Source: Brachionus plicatilis
Taxonomy: Eukaryota > Rotifera > Eurotatoria > Ploima > Brachionidae
NCBI GenBank assembly: GCA_010279815.1
Contig: QEOQ01000658.1
Span: 910,806-974,805, forward strand
Length of the DNA stretch: 64,000 nucleotides
Direction of reading: 5' to 3'
How positions within the stretch are numbered: the first letter of the stretch is position 1; each line of letters begins with the position of its first letter. The position numbers were made by a program, and so were the translations under genes. The notes under the pieces are model-generated. The model made no database searches, was not told the DNA's origin, and saw only the letters and a list, made by a program, of their open reading frames with translations. Of this stretch, positions 23,958-35,271 are shown in pieces.

Positions 23958-25106
23958 TTTTTTATTAATTTTTTCATTGACATTTAATAAAATTAATAAA
24001 TAAAAGTGATCATCGATATCTCTAATTCCTTTATAGTTGTTCTAATGAAAACGCAATACCAAAAAGAATACTACAAAAAACTACCGATCAAGTCCCGTCC
24101 GAACAACAGGGCTAAACCCTTTGGTTTTCAAATTTAAAAAAATATCTGATTTATCGTACGCTTAGCTCATTTTCAGGATTCAATTCTTGGCGGCATAACT
24201 TTTATTTTTCCCAATTTGGAGAAGCATTTTCATTAGAACAATATCATATTTTATTTTTTGAAAGAGAAATAGAAATTACATCAATTTTAATAAGGAAAAT
24301 TAAAATTTAGCTGATTTTTAATTTTTCACTTTCAACGGTGTCGCCATTTTAATTACAGAGAACCTGAAAAAATGTTTCCCTTATCAATTTATGTCCAAGA
24401 ATTTCCACAGCCAAATCTTGCACTTTTCTAAAAGTTTCCCTTTCTTAATATTTTCATATCTAACCGTATGTTTTTAAATATTGTGAACCCAACTTTGTAA
24501 TACTTTATATCTGTTTCACTTTCTTTTATTATACGAACAATAGCTAAAGGAGTTTCATTACTCAAAGTCTATTTAAATTAAATAAACAATTTTAAAAAAA
24601 AATAATATGAGTGTAAATTGTTTTTTGTAAAGTTCCTAATTGCTTACAAAATGATGTATTGGCTATATCAAATTTGTGATAGATACATTTAAGGTATAAG
24701 AGATCAAAGCACAACTTGCTCTGACTTATTTGTTTAAAAGTAAATTTTATGTTTCATATAAATTTGCTTTTTTGATTCCAGTTTGAGAGCTTTTAAGCTA
24801 AAAACGTTACAAGACTATAAGTAATTTTAAAATTAATTACTAACTTAGAGAGATAAAAAATTAAAGTCTTTCTATTGAGAGATATTTAAATTAATGTTCT
24901 TCTTACAACAACAGTGTAGATAAATTTTGAATCTTAATTGTAAAAATTTCAATTAATTGATAATAAATCGGAAAAAAAACTTAGTTTTTAAAGTTTTTGC
25001 TGATTATTTTCTTAAAAATTATTTGAAAAATTGAAAATATTTTTTTATAAATAATTTAATTGTGATGTATTAAAATATTTAGCTACTATTTTCGATTGAT
25101 TTTCAT

Positions 25107-25708
25107 CAGACTTGGGCAAAAGTCAAAAAAAAAAGTCATTTTAAAGTCTTTTTAAAGTCAAGTCACTGACTTGACTTGTATTTACATGTGATTGTTTATT
25201 ATACGTAAAATAAATAGATTTTTTTGTTTTCACTGACTTGACTTTTATTTTTTTTGTTAACAAAAAAATTTTGCAAATTTATTTATTTATTTGTTTATCT
25301 GTATCGAGCTAGTGCTCCTTCAGAATAAAAGACCCCTTTCGACCTTTTTACCGCTTTCGACTAGTTCAAATCGATACAGGAGTCTAGATGAGCAGACCGA
25401 CNNNNNNNNNNNNNNNNNNNNNNNNNNNNNNNNNNNNNNNNNNNNNNNNNNNNNNNNNNNNNNNAAAGTCAAGTCACTGACTTGACTTGTATTTACATGT
25501 GATTGTTTATTATACGTAAAATAAATAGATTTTTTTGTTTTCACTGACTTGACTTTTATTTTTTTTGTTAACAAAAAAAATAAAAGTCAATTTTTAAAAA
25601 AAAATATTTAAAGTCATGTCAATTGACTTTTTTTTAAAAAAAAAAAAATTTGAAGTCAAGTCAAATGACTTGACTTGACTTTGACTTGATGACTTTTTCC
25701 CAAGTCTG
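25107..25708. mobile_element. hAT-type MITE with exact 8-bp target duplication
   Basis: The left end CAGACTTGGGCAAAAGTCA and the right end (inverse complement CAGACTTGGGAAAAAGTCA) are terminal inverted repeats. ATTTTCAT flanks both sides (25099-25106 and 25709-25716), an exact 8-bp duplication as made by hAT-superfamily transposases. Inside are many copies of AAGTCAAGTCA / TGACTTGACTT in both orientations. No transposase frame is present. A 115-bp block is repeated without a mismatch on either side of an assembly gap, so the true length is uncertain. Confidence 0.82.
25402..25464. other. assembly gap (63 N)
   Basis: A run of 63 N lies inside the MITE, next to a segment (25284-25401) that is GC-richer than the rest of the element and flanked by the duplicated block. 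Confidence 0.99.
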
Positions 25709-26199
25709 ATTTTCATCATAGAATTTAAATGAAAAAAATGATTCCTAACTCATTAAAAATTCATCTAACAATTTTAGTCGATTAATCACCTTTATTTTTG
25801 TGGCTGAGAATCTTAGCCTAACATATCTCCGGAGTTTTTCAAAGTTACTAGCCTTAAGTCAAGTTTAAGTCCTGACTAGGATTTTAATTTTAGTGACTTT
25901 GACTCAAACTAGGCGGCTGACTGGAACGGGACATAGATCATTTTAAAAAAAGTCCGAAAGAATGATTTTTCACTAATTATCATTTTAGAAGGATCATAAT
26001 TAATTTCCTGATCTAATCAAATAAAAGAATCAAAACAATTACATTTTTGAATTTTATTTTATTTTATTAGCTAACATATTTAAGATAAATCTTCTAGACG
26101 ATAAGATTAGTAATTTCTTAATTTGTAAAATATACATAACAACGCCATTCTAAATTGTTTTTTCAAATATTAAAAAAAAATCAAAAAATTTATTTTAAA

Positions 26200-29100
26200 A
26201 TGATTTTGAAATATATTTTATTTTTTTGTTTTATTTACAAAATCTATGCTGCTTCTAAATCTGAAATAAACGCTCTAAACCCATCGGATTCGTGTGATCA
26301 AAAAAATTGTAGGCAACATTTATTCTTTTATTGTAAAAATTGTTTTGGATCAATAAATTACCACGATTTCTTTAAAACAAATTACCCAGAATGCATCAAC
26401 TGTTTTAATAGATTTTTTTATTCGAACGTTAATTTCAAAGCCATTGAAAATAAACAATCATCTTTAAGAGCGCAGTTTAAAATAATAGAAACTAAAATTG
26501 ATCACAATATTAAAATAAATTTTTCAACTTCAAGTAAATTTCTTTATACAAATACACACCTTTAAACTAGATAAATAATAATGTTAAAGTATCTTCCCAA
26601 CTGCCTTTTAAAGAATCTTCTGGTTTAATACATTGGAAAAAATTTGGAAATCAGAAATCTGCTAAAATTTCTTCAACGACAAAAAAAACAATCTTTTATG
26701 ATGCATTTTCTTCAATGTCTCATTCAGACCAAATAACTTCTCCGCCAAGTAAATATAAAATTTATTTTAAAATTTCAAAATGCTAAGAAAGATAACATCT
26801 AATAGGTGTAAAAAATGGCACCAAAAAGGCATTGTCAATTTTGGAACAAAAATATAATATTAGAAACGAAATACCTTTTTTAATTCTAAAACTCGTTCTG
26901 CAAAATGTATCAGCTGCTACTAACTACCAATATATCTAATTTTTCTCTTAATTTTCTGAAAACACTTAATTTATTTCTTTACAGATAGTATGAATGCAAA
27001 AAAATATACGCGATCAAAAAAATTCTAGATTTTTTTAGGATTTTCTTTAAAAATTCTGTTTAAAATCTTTAGTGAATAAATGTTCGTAAAAAAAAATGAG
27101 ATTTTAGAGAAAGGAAATATTTTAAAAAATGTTTTTTTTTTCTTTAATTTTTTCAATTAAATTTTTTAAAAGATTTAATAATACTGTTAATTGAAAATAA
27201 ATTAAATAACTCTTATTTTTAGATATTACATTTCAGTCAAAATAAAAAATTTCGTTTTAAATGTTAAATGAAATTTATTTTGTTTAATTATGAAACTTTT
27301 TTTACTAATATTAATGGTTAATTCTTATATGATTTTTAAGATTGGAGCATTAGCCTTTTATAATTCATGAGGATAAAATCTTGAAGCAAGTATGATTTTA
27401 AGTTAAAAGCTTAATAAGAGCTGAAAGGTAAGACTAATATCATGCATGTAAGTTATTATTTTTTTAGCCTATTAATTAAACTAGAAAGTTTTTGAAAATC
27501 ATTTTCTCAGAGAAATAGATTAATTAAGTCTGAATACTAATCGGATTGACCAACTCTGAGCAGGATGCAAAAATTTGCAAATTTTATCAAATTTATTTTT
27601 TACAAACTCATGAAAAATAAATTGAGAGTTGAGAATTTATAACGTAATAGAAAATAGAAAATCAAACTCAAATAGAATTTTTTAAGGAAATAAAGAAAAA
27701 TTTTTTTTTAGTTCAATATTTTTAGTGATGCAATCAGAAATTTAGATACAAATAGAATAAATCGCTAAAACTTATACTGTAAATGAAACCAAAATGTTTA
27801 CATTTGTTACAAATACTGCGAAAGTCTGAAAGAACTCAGCAAATTTCTGCAAAATTGCATTCAATTTAAATGTATTGAAATTAAATACGCAATTAATTTC
27901 AAAGGCTTTTTTCAGACTTTCGCAGCAGGTGTAACAAAGATTGCTACATTTTTTGACTATTGGAACAAAAGTAATAACATTTTTTCATTTTGTAATGGAA
28001 GTTTCACAATGTGATTTTTTCTTCGAAATTTAAGAACTAGACTTATTTTTACGATTTAATTAATTTTATTCAATATTTACATTATCTAATACGATTTTTG
28101 ATTTTTGATGGCTTGAATACAACACAAATGAAAACTGATCCGAATGAGACATCATTTGAAGATACAATTACAGAAGAGATATTAGAATCAACCCTATTGA
28201 CAACGAATATAAATACTGAATCCAATTTGTCAGCTTTATTTACAAATAAAACAACGATTTTTGATAAGAAAACAACCACGCTTAAATTTAGCAATTCGGT
28301 TGGATCTAGCACCTCTGGAACTTTCAAATCATCTACTCAGTAATCTATGAATTACAATTTTTTTAAGTCTATTAAGGCACTAGTGAAGTTTGGAGCAAAA
28401 AATGTTTTATTAAATTTAAAATCAGTTTTATTTTTTTATTTAAATTATTTGCAATTGTTTTAAAAAAAGATGTGTAACATTTTTTAACATAACTTTTTAA
28501 ACGTTAAAAAAAGCAAAGAGTTTAGAAAAAAATTAAATTAAGAAGCATAGATCGAATATTAATAGAAACAGAATTAATGTTAAGTTTTTTTACTTTTTTT
28601 TTGAGCTTTTTTTTGATTTTTATGCTAAAAATTTTCAAAATTCATCAATTTATTTTTAACTAAAAAAAAACATTTTGCTTTGCTTTGATTTTTTTGCTCC
28701 AAACTTAACCACCGCTTTATTTACTAAAATTAATTTATAAGAATCTCAAAACACATTTATAATTAAATTCAATTTATAAGAATTTTTAAAAATTTATTTT
28801 AATTTGCATCTTTAATATTAAAGCCATTCACTTTCAATGAACTAATAGTTAAATAGGCTAGTCTATTCCATTCAGTTACCGCTCTGTCTAATAATTAGTT
28901 AAATATTCGGAGGTCCACATTTCTTATTTTCACCATTGATTGGTTGGTATTTCTCATTCACTAAATGATAAAAAAAAACATGAATTTTGAAATTTTGAAA
29001 TAATGTATTTTATCAAGATAATTTAGTTCTCCAGATTGCTAAGGACTATTATTTCTTTTAAAATATAATATCTAGTCTGCAAAACTTCTGAAAATTTGTG

Positions 29101-30864
29101 CAAAAAAATGCAATAATTAATAGATTTAACTTATAATTCAAATTGGTTTACAGAGTTGTGACAGACTTAGATTTTATATTTAAAAAAATTTCATAGCTGC
29201 TTAACAATTTGACGTTGTGAAATTTCATAAACACTTTACAATTCAAAAGGAAAAAAGCGATACCAATTTTTAGCGAAAACGTTTAAAGTTTTCCTGCAGA
29301 TGAATCAAAGTGAAATAACGGTGTTTACTGGCACAACTTATTGCAGCACCAAACAATTTGCAGAACCAAATTATTTTGGTCAAATACAAATTTTTCAAAA
29401 TTCAATAATTTATTTTTTTCAACAAAGTAAAATGTTAAAATAGCAAAAAATATGTCCAAAAATTTGCAGAATATATTTTTTTATCTAAAATAAAGTAATC
29501 CACCAAATAAAAAATTAAGCATAATCATCATAAAACTTCTATTCAGACTATTTCATGTGATTTTCCGTACCGAAATAAAGCAATTACACATTGAAAATGA
29601 AACTTTTAAACAAGATTGTATGCTTTATTTAAAATAATTTTCCTATTTAAAATTTTAAAATTTGAAAAGATGTTCAGAATTTTTTTCTAATAGATTAGTT
29701 CTCATTATGATTATTAAGAGTAAATTATTAACTCTTTTGTTTCATGTAACATTTGACTGCTTTAATTCATACTCAAAAATTTTCATAAACAAATTAAAAA
29801 ATATCCTTTTTATTGTCAATTAATTCAAATTTTCTCTATGCACCTGTTATAATTCTTATTTTAATAATTGAATTAAACTTCAATCGAGAATGATAAAAAT
29901 TATACTTACAGCTATCAGTTTTCAAAAAAAAACTCCTTTAATAATTAGTAAAAATATTCAATTTTTATTTTTTAGATTGATTACTAATTCTTACGGAAAA
30001 CTAGAATCAGAATGGATAATTAATACTACAAATAGTGCCATACTTGCTATCTACAAGAATGATTTGATAATTGTAAACAACTCTCATTTTGGCTTTTTTG
30101 ATTTACAGACTGGTGCATCGAAATCTTTTTACGAACACGATCTCCTAGAACCATGCGTTTTCGGAGTAATATTTAACGAAAGACTAGTAATAGGTGACTG
30201 CTTCAATTTAACCTTAAATATTTGGTATGTTGATAAGCTAATTGATCAGTCGACAAAAATACTTCAAGTTAATTCAAGATACAAGTTTCAATGCTTGACA
30301 GTTTTGATAAATGGAGACTTGGCAATCGGCTGGAATGATAATGTTTATGATATTGTGATTTTAGATTCATATAAAGGATCTCAAAAATACACACTCGTTG
30401 GTCACAATGATAAAGTTAATCAGATTCTCCAAAGAAATGATGAATATATCATTAGTTGTTCGATTGACAAGACAGTAATTATTTGGGATTCAAGTGGAAG
30501 TCTAATAAAAAAGCTAGAATATCAAGAGAGTGTTATATCAATAGCAATTTCAAATTACTTGTTTGCAGTAGGCTTAGCGGATAAGGTGATTGAGGTGATA
30601 AATTTAAAAAATGGAAGAATAATCAACAGTTTTCAAGCTCATCAACAGCCACTTTGTAAACATCAGTGTCTAATTTTTTTGGGCGATCAAAGTCTTTTAT
30701 CAGCATCATTAGATAAAACATTAAAAATATGGAATCCAGATTATAATTCATTAAATACAACTATTTTTTTACATACCACGGATTTGGAGCAACTTTTTTT
30801 TAAAAATGATTTGTTATTTTCGAGATCAAGCGCAGAAATAATCATGTGGTCAATAGCTGAATAA
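26200..30864 (+). CDS. proposed secreted Ser/Thr-stalk plus WD40 beta-propeller protein
   Basis: Four pieces join in matching phase: 26200-26533, 26590-26748, 28174-28339 and 29976-30864, together 515 residues. Residues 1-17 are a signal peptide (MILKYILFFCFIYKIYA). A Cys-containing segment follows (SCDQKNCRQHLFFYCKNC). Exons 2 and 3 are Ser/Thr/Lys-rich with N-glycosylation sequons and look like a mucin-like stalk. The last exon carries WD-type blades, including VGHNDKVNQIL followed by SCSIDKTVIIWD and later SASLDKTLKIWN. The first and last exons are solid by composition. The 26749-28173 and 28340-29975 introns rest on phase agreement only, so exon 3 or the whole join could be wrong and further small exons are possible. 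WD40 propellers are normally intracellular; an exported one would be unusual. Function unknown. Confidence 0.6.
27792..27950. repeat. imperfect inverted repeat in an intron
   Basis: The left arm contains TGTTACAAATACTGCGAAAG (27805-27824) and continues TCTGAAAG. The right arm (about 27909-27936) is the inverse complement of TGTTACACCTGCTGCGAAAG plus TCTGAAAA. Weaker pairing extends outward to about 27792 and 27950. It looks like a small MITE or foldback remnant; no target duplication was found. Confidence 0.45.
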
Positions 30865-33461
30865 ATTTTGGTTAATGAAATTTTACTCTGGTAGAATGAA
30901 ACTTGAATGAAATTTTCAAATAATAAAATTAATTAACTGATTAAAAGTGGCTTAAAGAAGAAACAAAAGTTTTTTTTTTTTAATTAATTCTTTTTTCAAA
31001 ATTCTTGAATTTAGCGAGATCTCACATTTCAAAATCGAGGTCTAAGTCTACCTTTGGTTTATGATCAACTCGTTAAATAAATTTAATAATTTGATTCTGA
31101 CAGATTTTGTAGATTTTTGTAGAGTGATTGGCATTGTAGAATATTTTAGCTGTTTTTACATTTTTGAATTAACCAAATGAAGACAGTCGAATAAATAGGC
31201 GCTTCGTACTATTCAGTTTGTTAAAAATTTTCAAATAGATTTTATAAATTTTATCTCCAAAAAGTGATTTAGAATATTTTAGTAACATTCATATGATCAA
31301 ATTCATTTGATTATTCATGTTTCTTTTAATATTATAAACGATTATTTACTAGTAATTAAATATTAGTTATACTTTTTTTCACCAATTCCATCATAAGTCC
31401 AAAGTTATAGCATAATACTCGTGAGCGAGAATCATATATATTGTCTGTCTCTCAGTCTTTTAATTAAATCATTTTAAACAATTTATGACTGAGTCTTTTC
31501 TAAAAACAAATTTGCTTTTCTTTATCAAGTGCAATGCAATCGAAATAACTTGATTTAATTTAATAATTTTTCAAAAATAGTATCTGAATGTCCTTTTAAT
31601 GTGCTATACAAAATCTACAGATTTACATTTGAGTGGAAGCAAGTAAATCAATCAAAAAAATAAATGTTAAATTTCGAAAAATATATAGTATGTTGCAAAA
31701 GTTTAGAATTTTTTTTTATTTGGTAACACAAAGATTGTTTTTGTGTATATAAAAGGCGGGAAAATAAGAAAAAAGTGACTTTTTTTAAAAATTTTTATCT
31801 GTCATCAATGCAAAAACATAAATACAAAAAAAAATAACATAGAAAATACAAAAAAGGAAAAAGCTTTATAATTAATAAAAAAAAATCGGTTCAAAAGTTA
31901 AGAAATTTTTACAATTTAATATTTGAAATGACCGCCTTAGGCCTTATAACAAGCTAAAACTCTTTTTGGCATTGATTCAATCAATTTTTGTACGTACTCA
32001 GTCGGAATCTGTAACCACTCTTTGTATAAAACCTCTTTTAAATGCTCAATAGAGGTTACTTTAGTGTTTACCATTTTGGCATCCATGTATGACCAAAAGT
32101 TCTCAATTGGGTTGAGATCTGGTGAACGAGCACATCATGGCAGAACTTCTATGTTCTGTTTTTTGAATCAGTGGCTTACCGAGTGAACGGTATGTACTGA
32201 AGCGCCATCTTGCTGATCAATCCAAGTGTCGTCTGGCTCAAATAGGAGTTCAACAAATGGTAAAGATTTTTTTCCAAGGTGTTCATGTAGACAATTGATT
32301 AATTCGTCCTGTATAAATGTTGCACATGCCAGTGCCTTTGTAGGAAATGCATCCCCAGATACCAGCTGACCCTCCACCGTTTTGTAACCTTGAACAGAAC
32401 AGAACTTCGGATGAAACTTTGCATTTTAAACCTTTTTACTATTACTCTTGATTTATGATTAAAGACCTCACTGAAAATAACTCTAGACTAATCATTAACT
32501 GTCCAATTAAGTCTCTGTTTTGTAGAAGCGGTTTTCTCACCGCTGTATGAGACTCTAAAACTTTTTTTTGAAGATATCTTATTAAAGTATACTTAGCTAT
32601 CCTAACCCCTTGAGTTTTAGAATTAAAATCAGTGGCGAGAGAGAGATAACTAGATGTAGGATCCTATCTAATCTCTCTAAAAATATAATTTTCATCCCTA
32701 AAAGTTAGCCTCCGAGGTGTACCAGAACTGCTTCAATCAGAGACAGAACCGGTCGCTTCATATCGTTTCTTAGTTGAAGAGACACATTTTTAAGATATAC
32801 CTAACAACTTGGCTATTTAGTTTTTCTTTTTATCTCCATTTTTTAGCAGACCCATGACTTGCCATTTTTGTGGGCTAGACACATTTTTTTACCCAGTTTT
32901 TGCCAAATTCACATTTGAGGTTTGTATTTTAATTTTAAACAATTTAAAAATACCTAACTTAATTTCAGTTTTTTTTTTTGAGTGTTGCATTTTTTTGCTC
33001 GCATCATTAGGTTAACCAATTTAAAAATGGAGTCGATGGTCCCTTAAAGTTTCACTAGAACAAAGGGATCAAAAGTTATACCATGCACGGTTCTACGGTA
33101 GACTAGTAATAAACTTGCTCGAAAGAAAAAAAGCAAACAAAATGTAAAATAACTTTTGAAAGAAATTCAATAATTCAATACTTAAGTTTCATTCGTTTTA
33201 ATTAAAAATTAATAAACAATATAAATTATTCAAAAATAATATACTTAAAATTGTAATAATTGAATATTTTGAATAAAATATTTTTGCTTATCCGAATAAA
33301 TAATCCGAAAAGAAACACATTTTAAAACAATATCAATTATCATTTTTAAGATTAATTTAAATAATTTTTTCGGTGAAAATTCCATTCGGAATTTTAAATC
33401 AATTTTGTTGATTTTACAGTATGCTTCTATTGGAATTACTCGAAAATTAAATTAAAAAATA
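30865..33461. other. intergenic region with Tc1 remnant
   Basis: Besides the broken Tc1 element, 30865-31680 and 33010-33461 are AT-rich with no recognised gene. Confidence 0.5.
31690..32930 (-). pseudogene. Tc1/mariner transposase, multiply disrupted
   Basis: Read on the minus strand, fragments of a Tc1-like transposase appear in order across several frames. They are an N-terminal helix-turn-helix region, a TPRRLTFRDENYIFREIR-like segment, GIWGCISYKGTGMCNIYTG, WIDQQDGASVHT (second catalytic Asp), SPDLNPIENFWSYMDAKMV (DPN-type end of the catalytic core) and a tail ending PKRVLACYKA then stop near 31937. At least three frameshifts and several stops interrupt it, so it cannot make transposase. 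A possible left terminal repeat starts near 31687 (AGTATGTTGCAAAAG); I could not find a matching right end. Confidence 0.8.
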
Positions 33462-35050
33462 ATGACGAATAAATTAGACAAATTAGACTCAGAAACCAGA
33501 GATATCATAGCTTATCTTGGTAAATGTGGATTTTTTTAATTTGATGGTCATATAATTATTTTTACAGAATCTAGAGAAGAAGTTTGTGACATAAAAATAA
33601 ATGAAACATACAGTGTTTCAAGCAATCAATTGAACGATTGGGAAAACGTAATTTAAATTTTAAATTTATTTTATAGCTAATTTTTTTTTCAAAGAGAAAT
33701 CTATGCAGTCTACCGCAAGATTTAAGAAACTTTTATTCAAATCATAATGGAACATCAATAGAATGGAGCGTAAAAATTGATGGTTTGTTTTTAATTTAAA
33801 AATTTTCTTTTAAATGACTCTTTACCTAATTTGTATCAGATTATGAACCTTTACGGTTGGGAAGAATTCAAATAAATTCAATTAAAGATTTGACAAAAGT
33901 AGGAAGCGTACTTAGCAAAGATTTGCGCGAACCATCAATTTTTGACTTGGAAGATCTGCAATCTCCTCCTAAATTTGGTTCTCGCAATTCAATGGAAATT
34001 AAAAGTCTTTTACCAGAAATTAATGAATTAGGCTCTGGAGATGCTGAATCGTTATCAGAGCTCTCGGACGAAGAAAATTCTGAACACAAAAATAATACAA
34101 GTAAAGAATCAAAAGGCATGTATTTTACGTGATACTTAAATTCACCTTCTGCTTCCAGAAAAAACAAATTATACCATGTTATAAATTTTTTTAAATTAAA
34201 CTTTGATTTTTTATAAAAGACATTTATATATTTATTTACTTTTTCAAGTAAAAGGTGTCATTTTTTTGGTATTAGCCGAAAAATTAATGAGATAGTAGCA
34301 ACATAAAATATAAGCCGAATTAAACAATTTAAGATTTTGAACTGATTTTTTTTCTAGAAATTCTCATTCCTCATTTTGATGATCTATCACGCAATTTCGA
34401 ATTAGATAACTGTAATGGATATGGAAAGGTATGCTTAGTTTATAGAAATGCCAAGCCAGGCATGATGGTCTCTGAACAATCAGCTGAAATTTGGTTTCTG
34501 GATCGTAGTCTACAGTGGCATTTCTTGACCGATTCTTTCAAAAATTACTATAGGTTAGCAATAAGTCATTTGGGTTTGCCACAATGGCAGATGCTGTATA
34601 CCCAGGACGGCTTACCTCCATTTTTAAATGTAATTTTGAAAGAGATTTTTTTTAAAATTATTATGAATACACTTTTAAGCAATGGTTTTATATGTTTTGC
34701 CCGGGGAGGATTTTAGTTCATCAAGAAGAATGGAAAAACTCAAATTTTCTTTCATTAGTTGATAATTTTTCCAACTCAAATAATAAAAAACCCTTGTCAG
34801 TAAATCAAGAAGACACTAAAAAAATCGATTTTGCAAAATTATTTGAAGATAAAAATACAAAGTGAATTTTTTTTTTTGAATGATAGAGTTATTTTTATCG
34901 ATACATTTTTTTAGAAAATCAACGTCTCAAGCAATGAACCAAAATTCCACAAATAGCTTAAATAAACCAGAAGAAAAAAGTGTACGCAATAACACTTCAG
35001 TAACTACAGTAAAGCCAAAATCAAGGTTTAATTCTAGTTTAAAAAAATAA
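33462..35050 (+). CDS. TPGS2: tubulin polyglutamylase complex subunit 2
   Basis: Seven exons (33462-33519, 33568-33647, 33695-33782, 33840-34100, 34358-34629, 34680-34861, 34915-35050) join into 358 residues. TPGS2 is a non-catalytic subunit of the TTLL1 polyglutamylase complex that adds glutamate chains to tubulin in cilia and neurons. Recognisable family segments are the N-terminal PQDLRNFYSNHNGTSIEWSV, then GRIQINSIKDLTKV, and the strongly conserved core FELDNCNGYGKVCLVYRNAK, AEIWFLDRSLQWHFLTDSF, YYRLAISHLGLPQWQMLY. The tail is Ser/Asn/Lys-rich and disordered, as in vertebrates. Exon 4 carries an acidic Ser-rich insert (about 135-160). The exon 4 donor at 34101 (CAA|GTAAAG) was chosen over a GC donor at 34117 because it is the stronger GT site in phase. 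DNAJC16 starts 221 bp downstream on the same strand. Confidence 0.93.
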
Positions 35051-35271
35051 TCTTAATCATTTCTATTTTACAAAATTTTTACCGTCCATCTTTTAAAATA
35101 AATAATTTGAATATTTTTTATTTTTTGAATTGAATAATTTAGGCTTAAAAACCTAATAAATGTTACTTAATTCATAATTTATTTATGGAACAAATAAAAA
35201 TTTATTTATTTGATTTTAATTATACAAAATTAAACATTAGTAAATTAAAATATTGAAATTTAGATGAAAAA

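Larger units (their letters stand above)
23958..26199. other. intergenic region with hAT-type MITE
   Basis: It contains a short repeat scrap at about 24085-24125 (GTCCCGTCCGAACAACAGGG, then a CTAAACCCTTTGG hairpin-like word) and the MITE at 25107-25708. Nothing else is recognised. Confidence 0.5.

Noticed and set aside
28098..28343. Stand-alone Ser/Thr-rich small gene
   Set aside because: The frame has no ATG at its start. An in-phase acceptor at 28173 and donor at 28340 make it better explained as an exon of the secreted WD40 gene.
32168..32377. Minus-strand 69-codon ORF as an independent gene
   Set aside because: It is part of the broken Tc1 transposase; it includes the WIDQQDGASVHT catalytic segment.
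34117..34118. GC-AG donor for TPGS2 exon 4
   Set aside because: A GT donor at 34101 (CAA|GTAAAG) keeps the same phase and is much closer to consensus.
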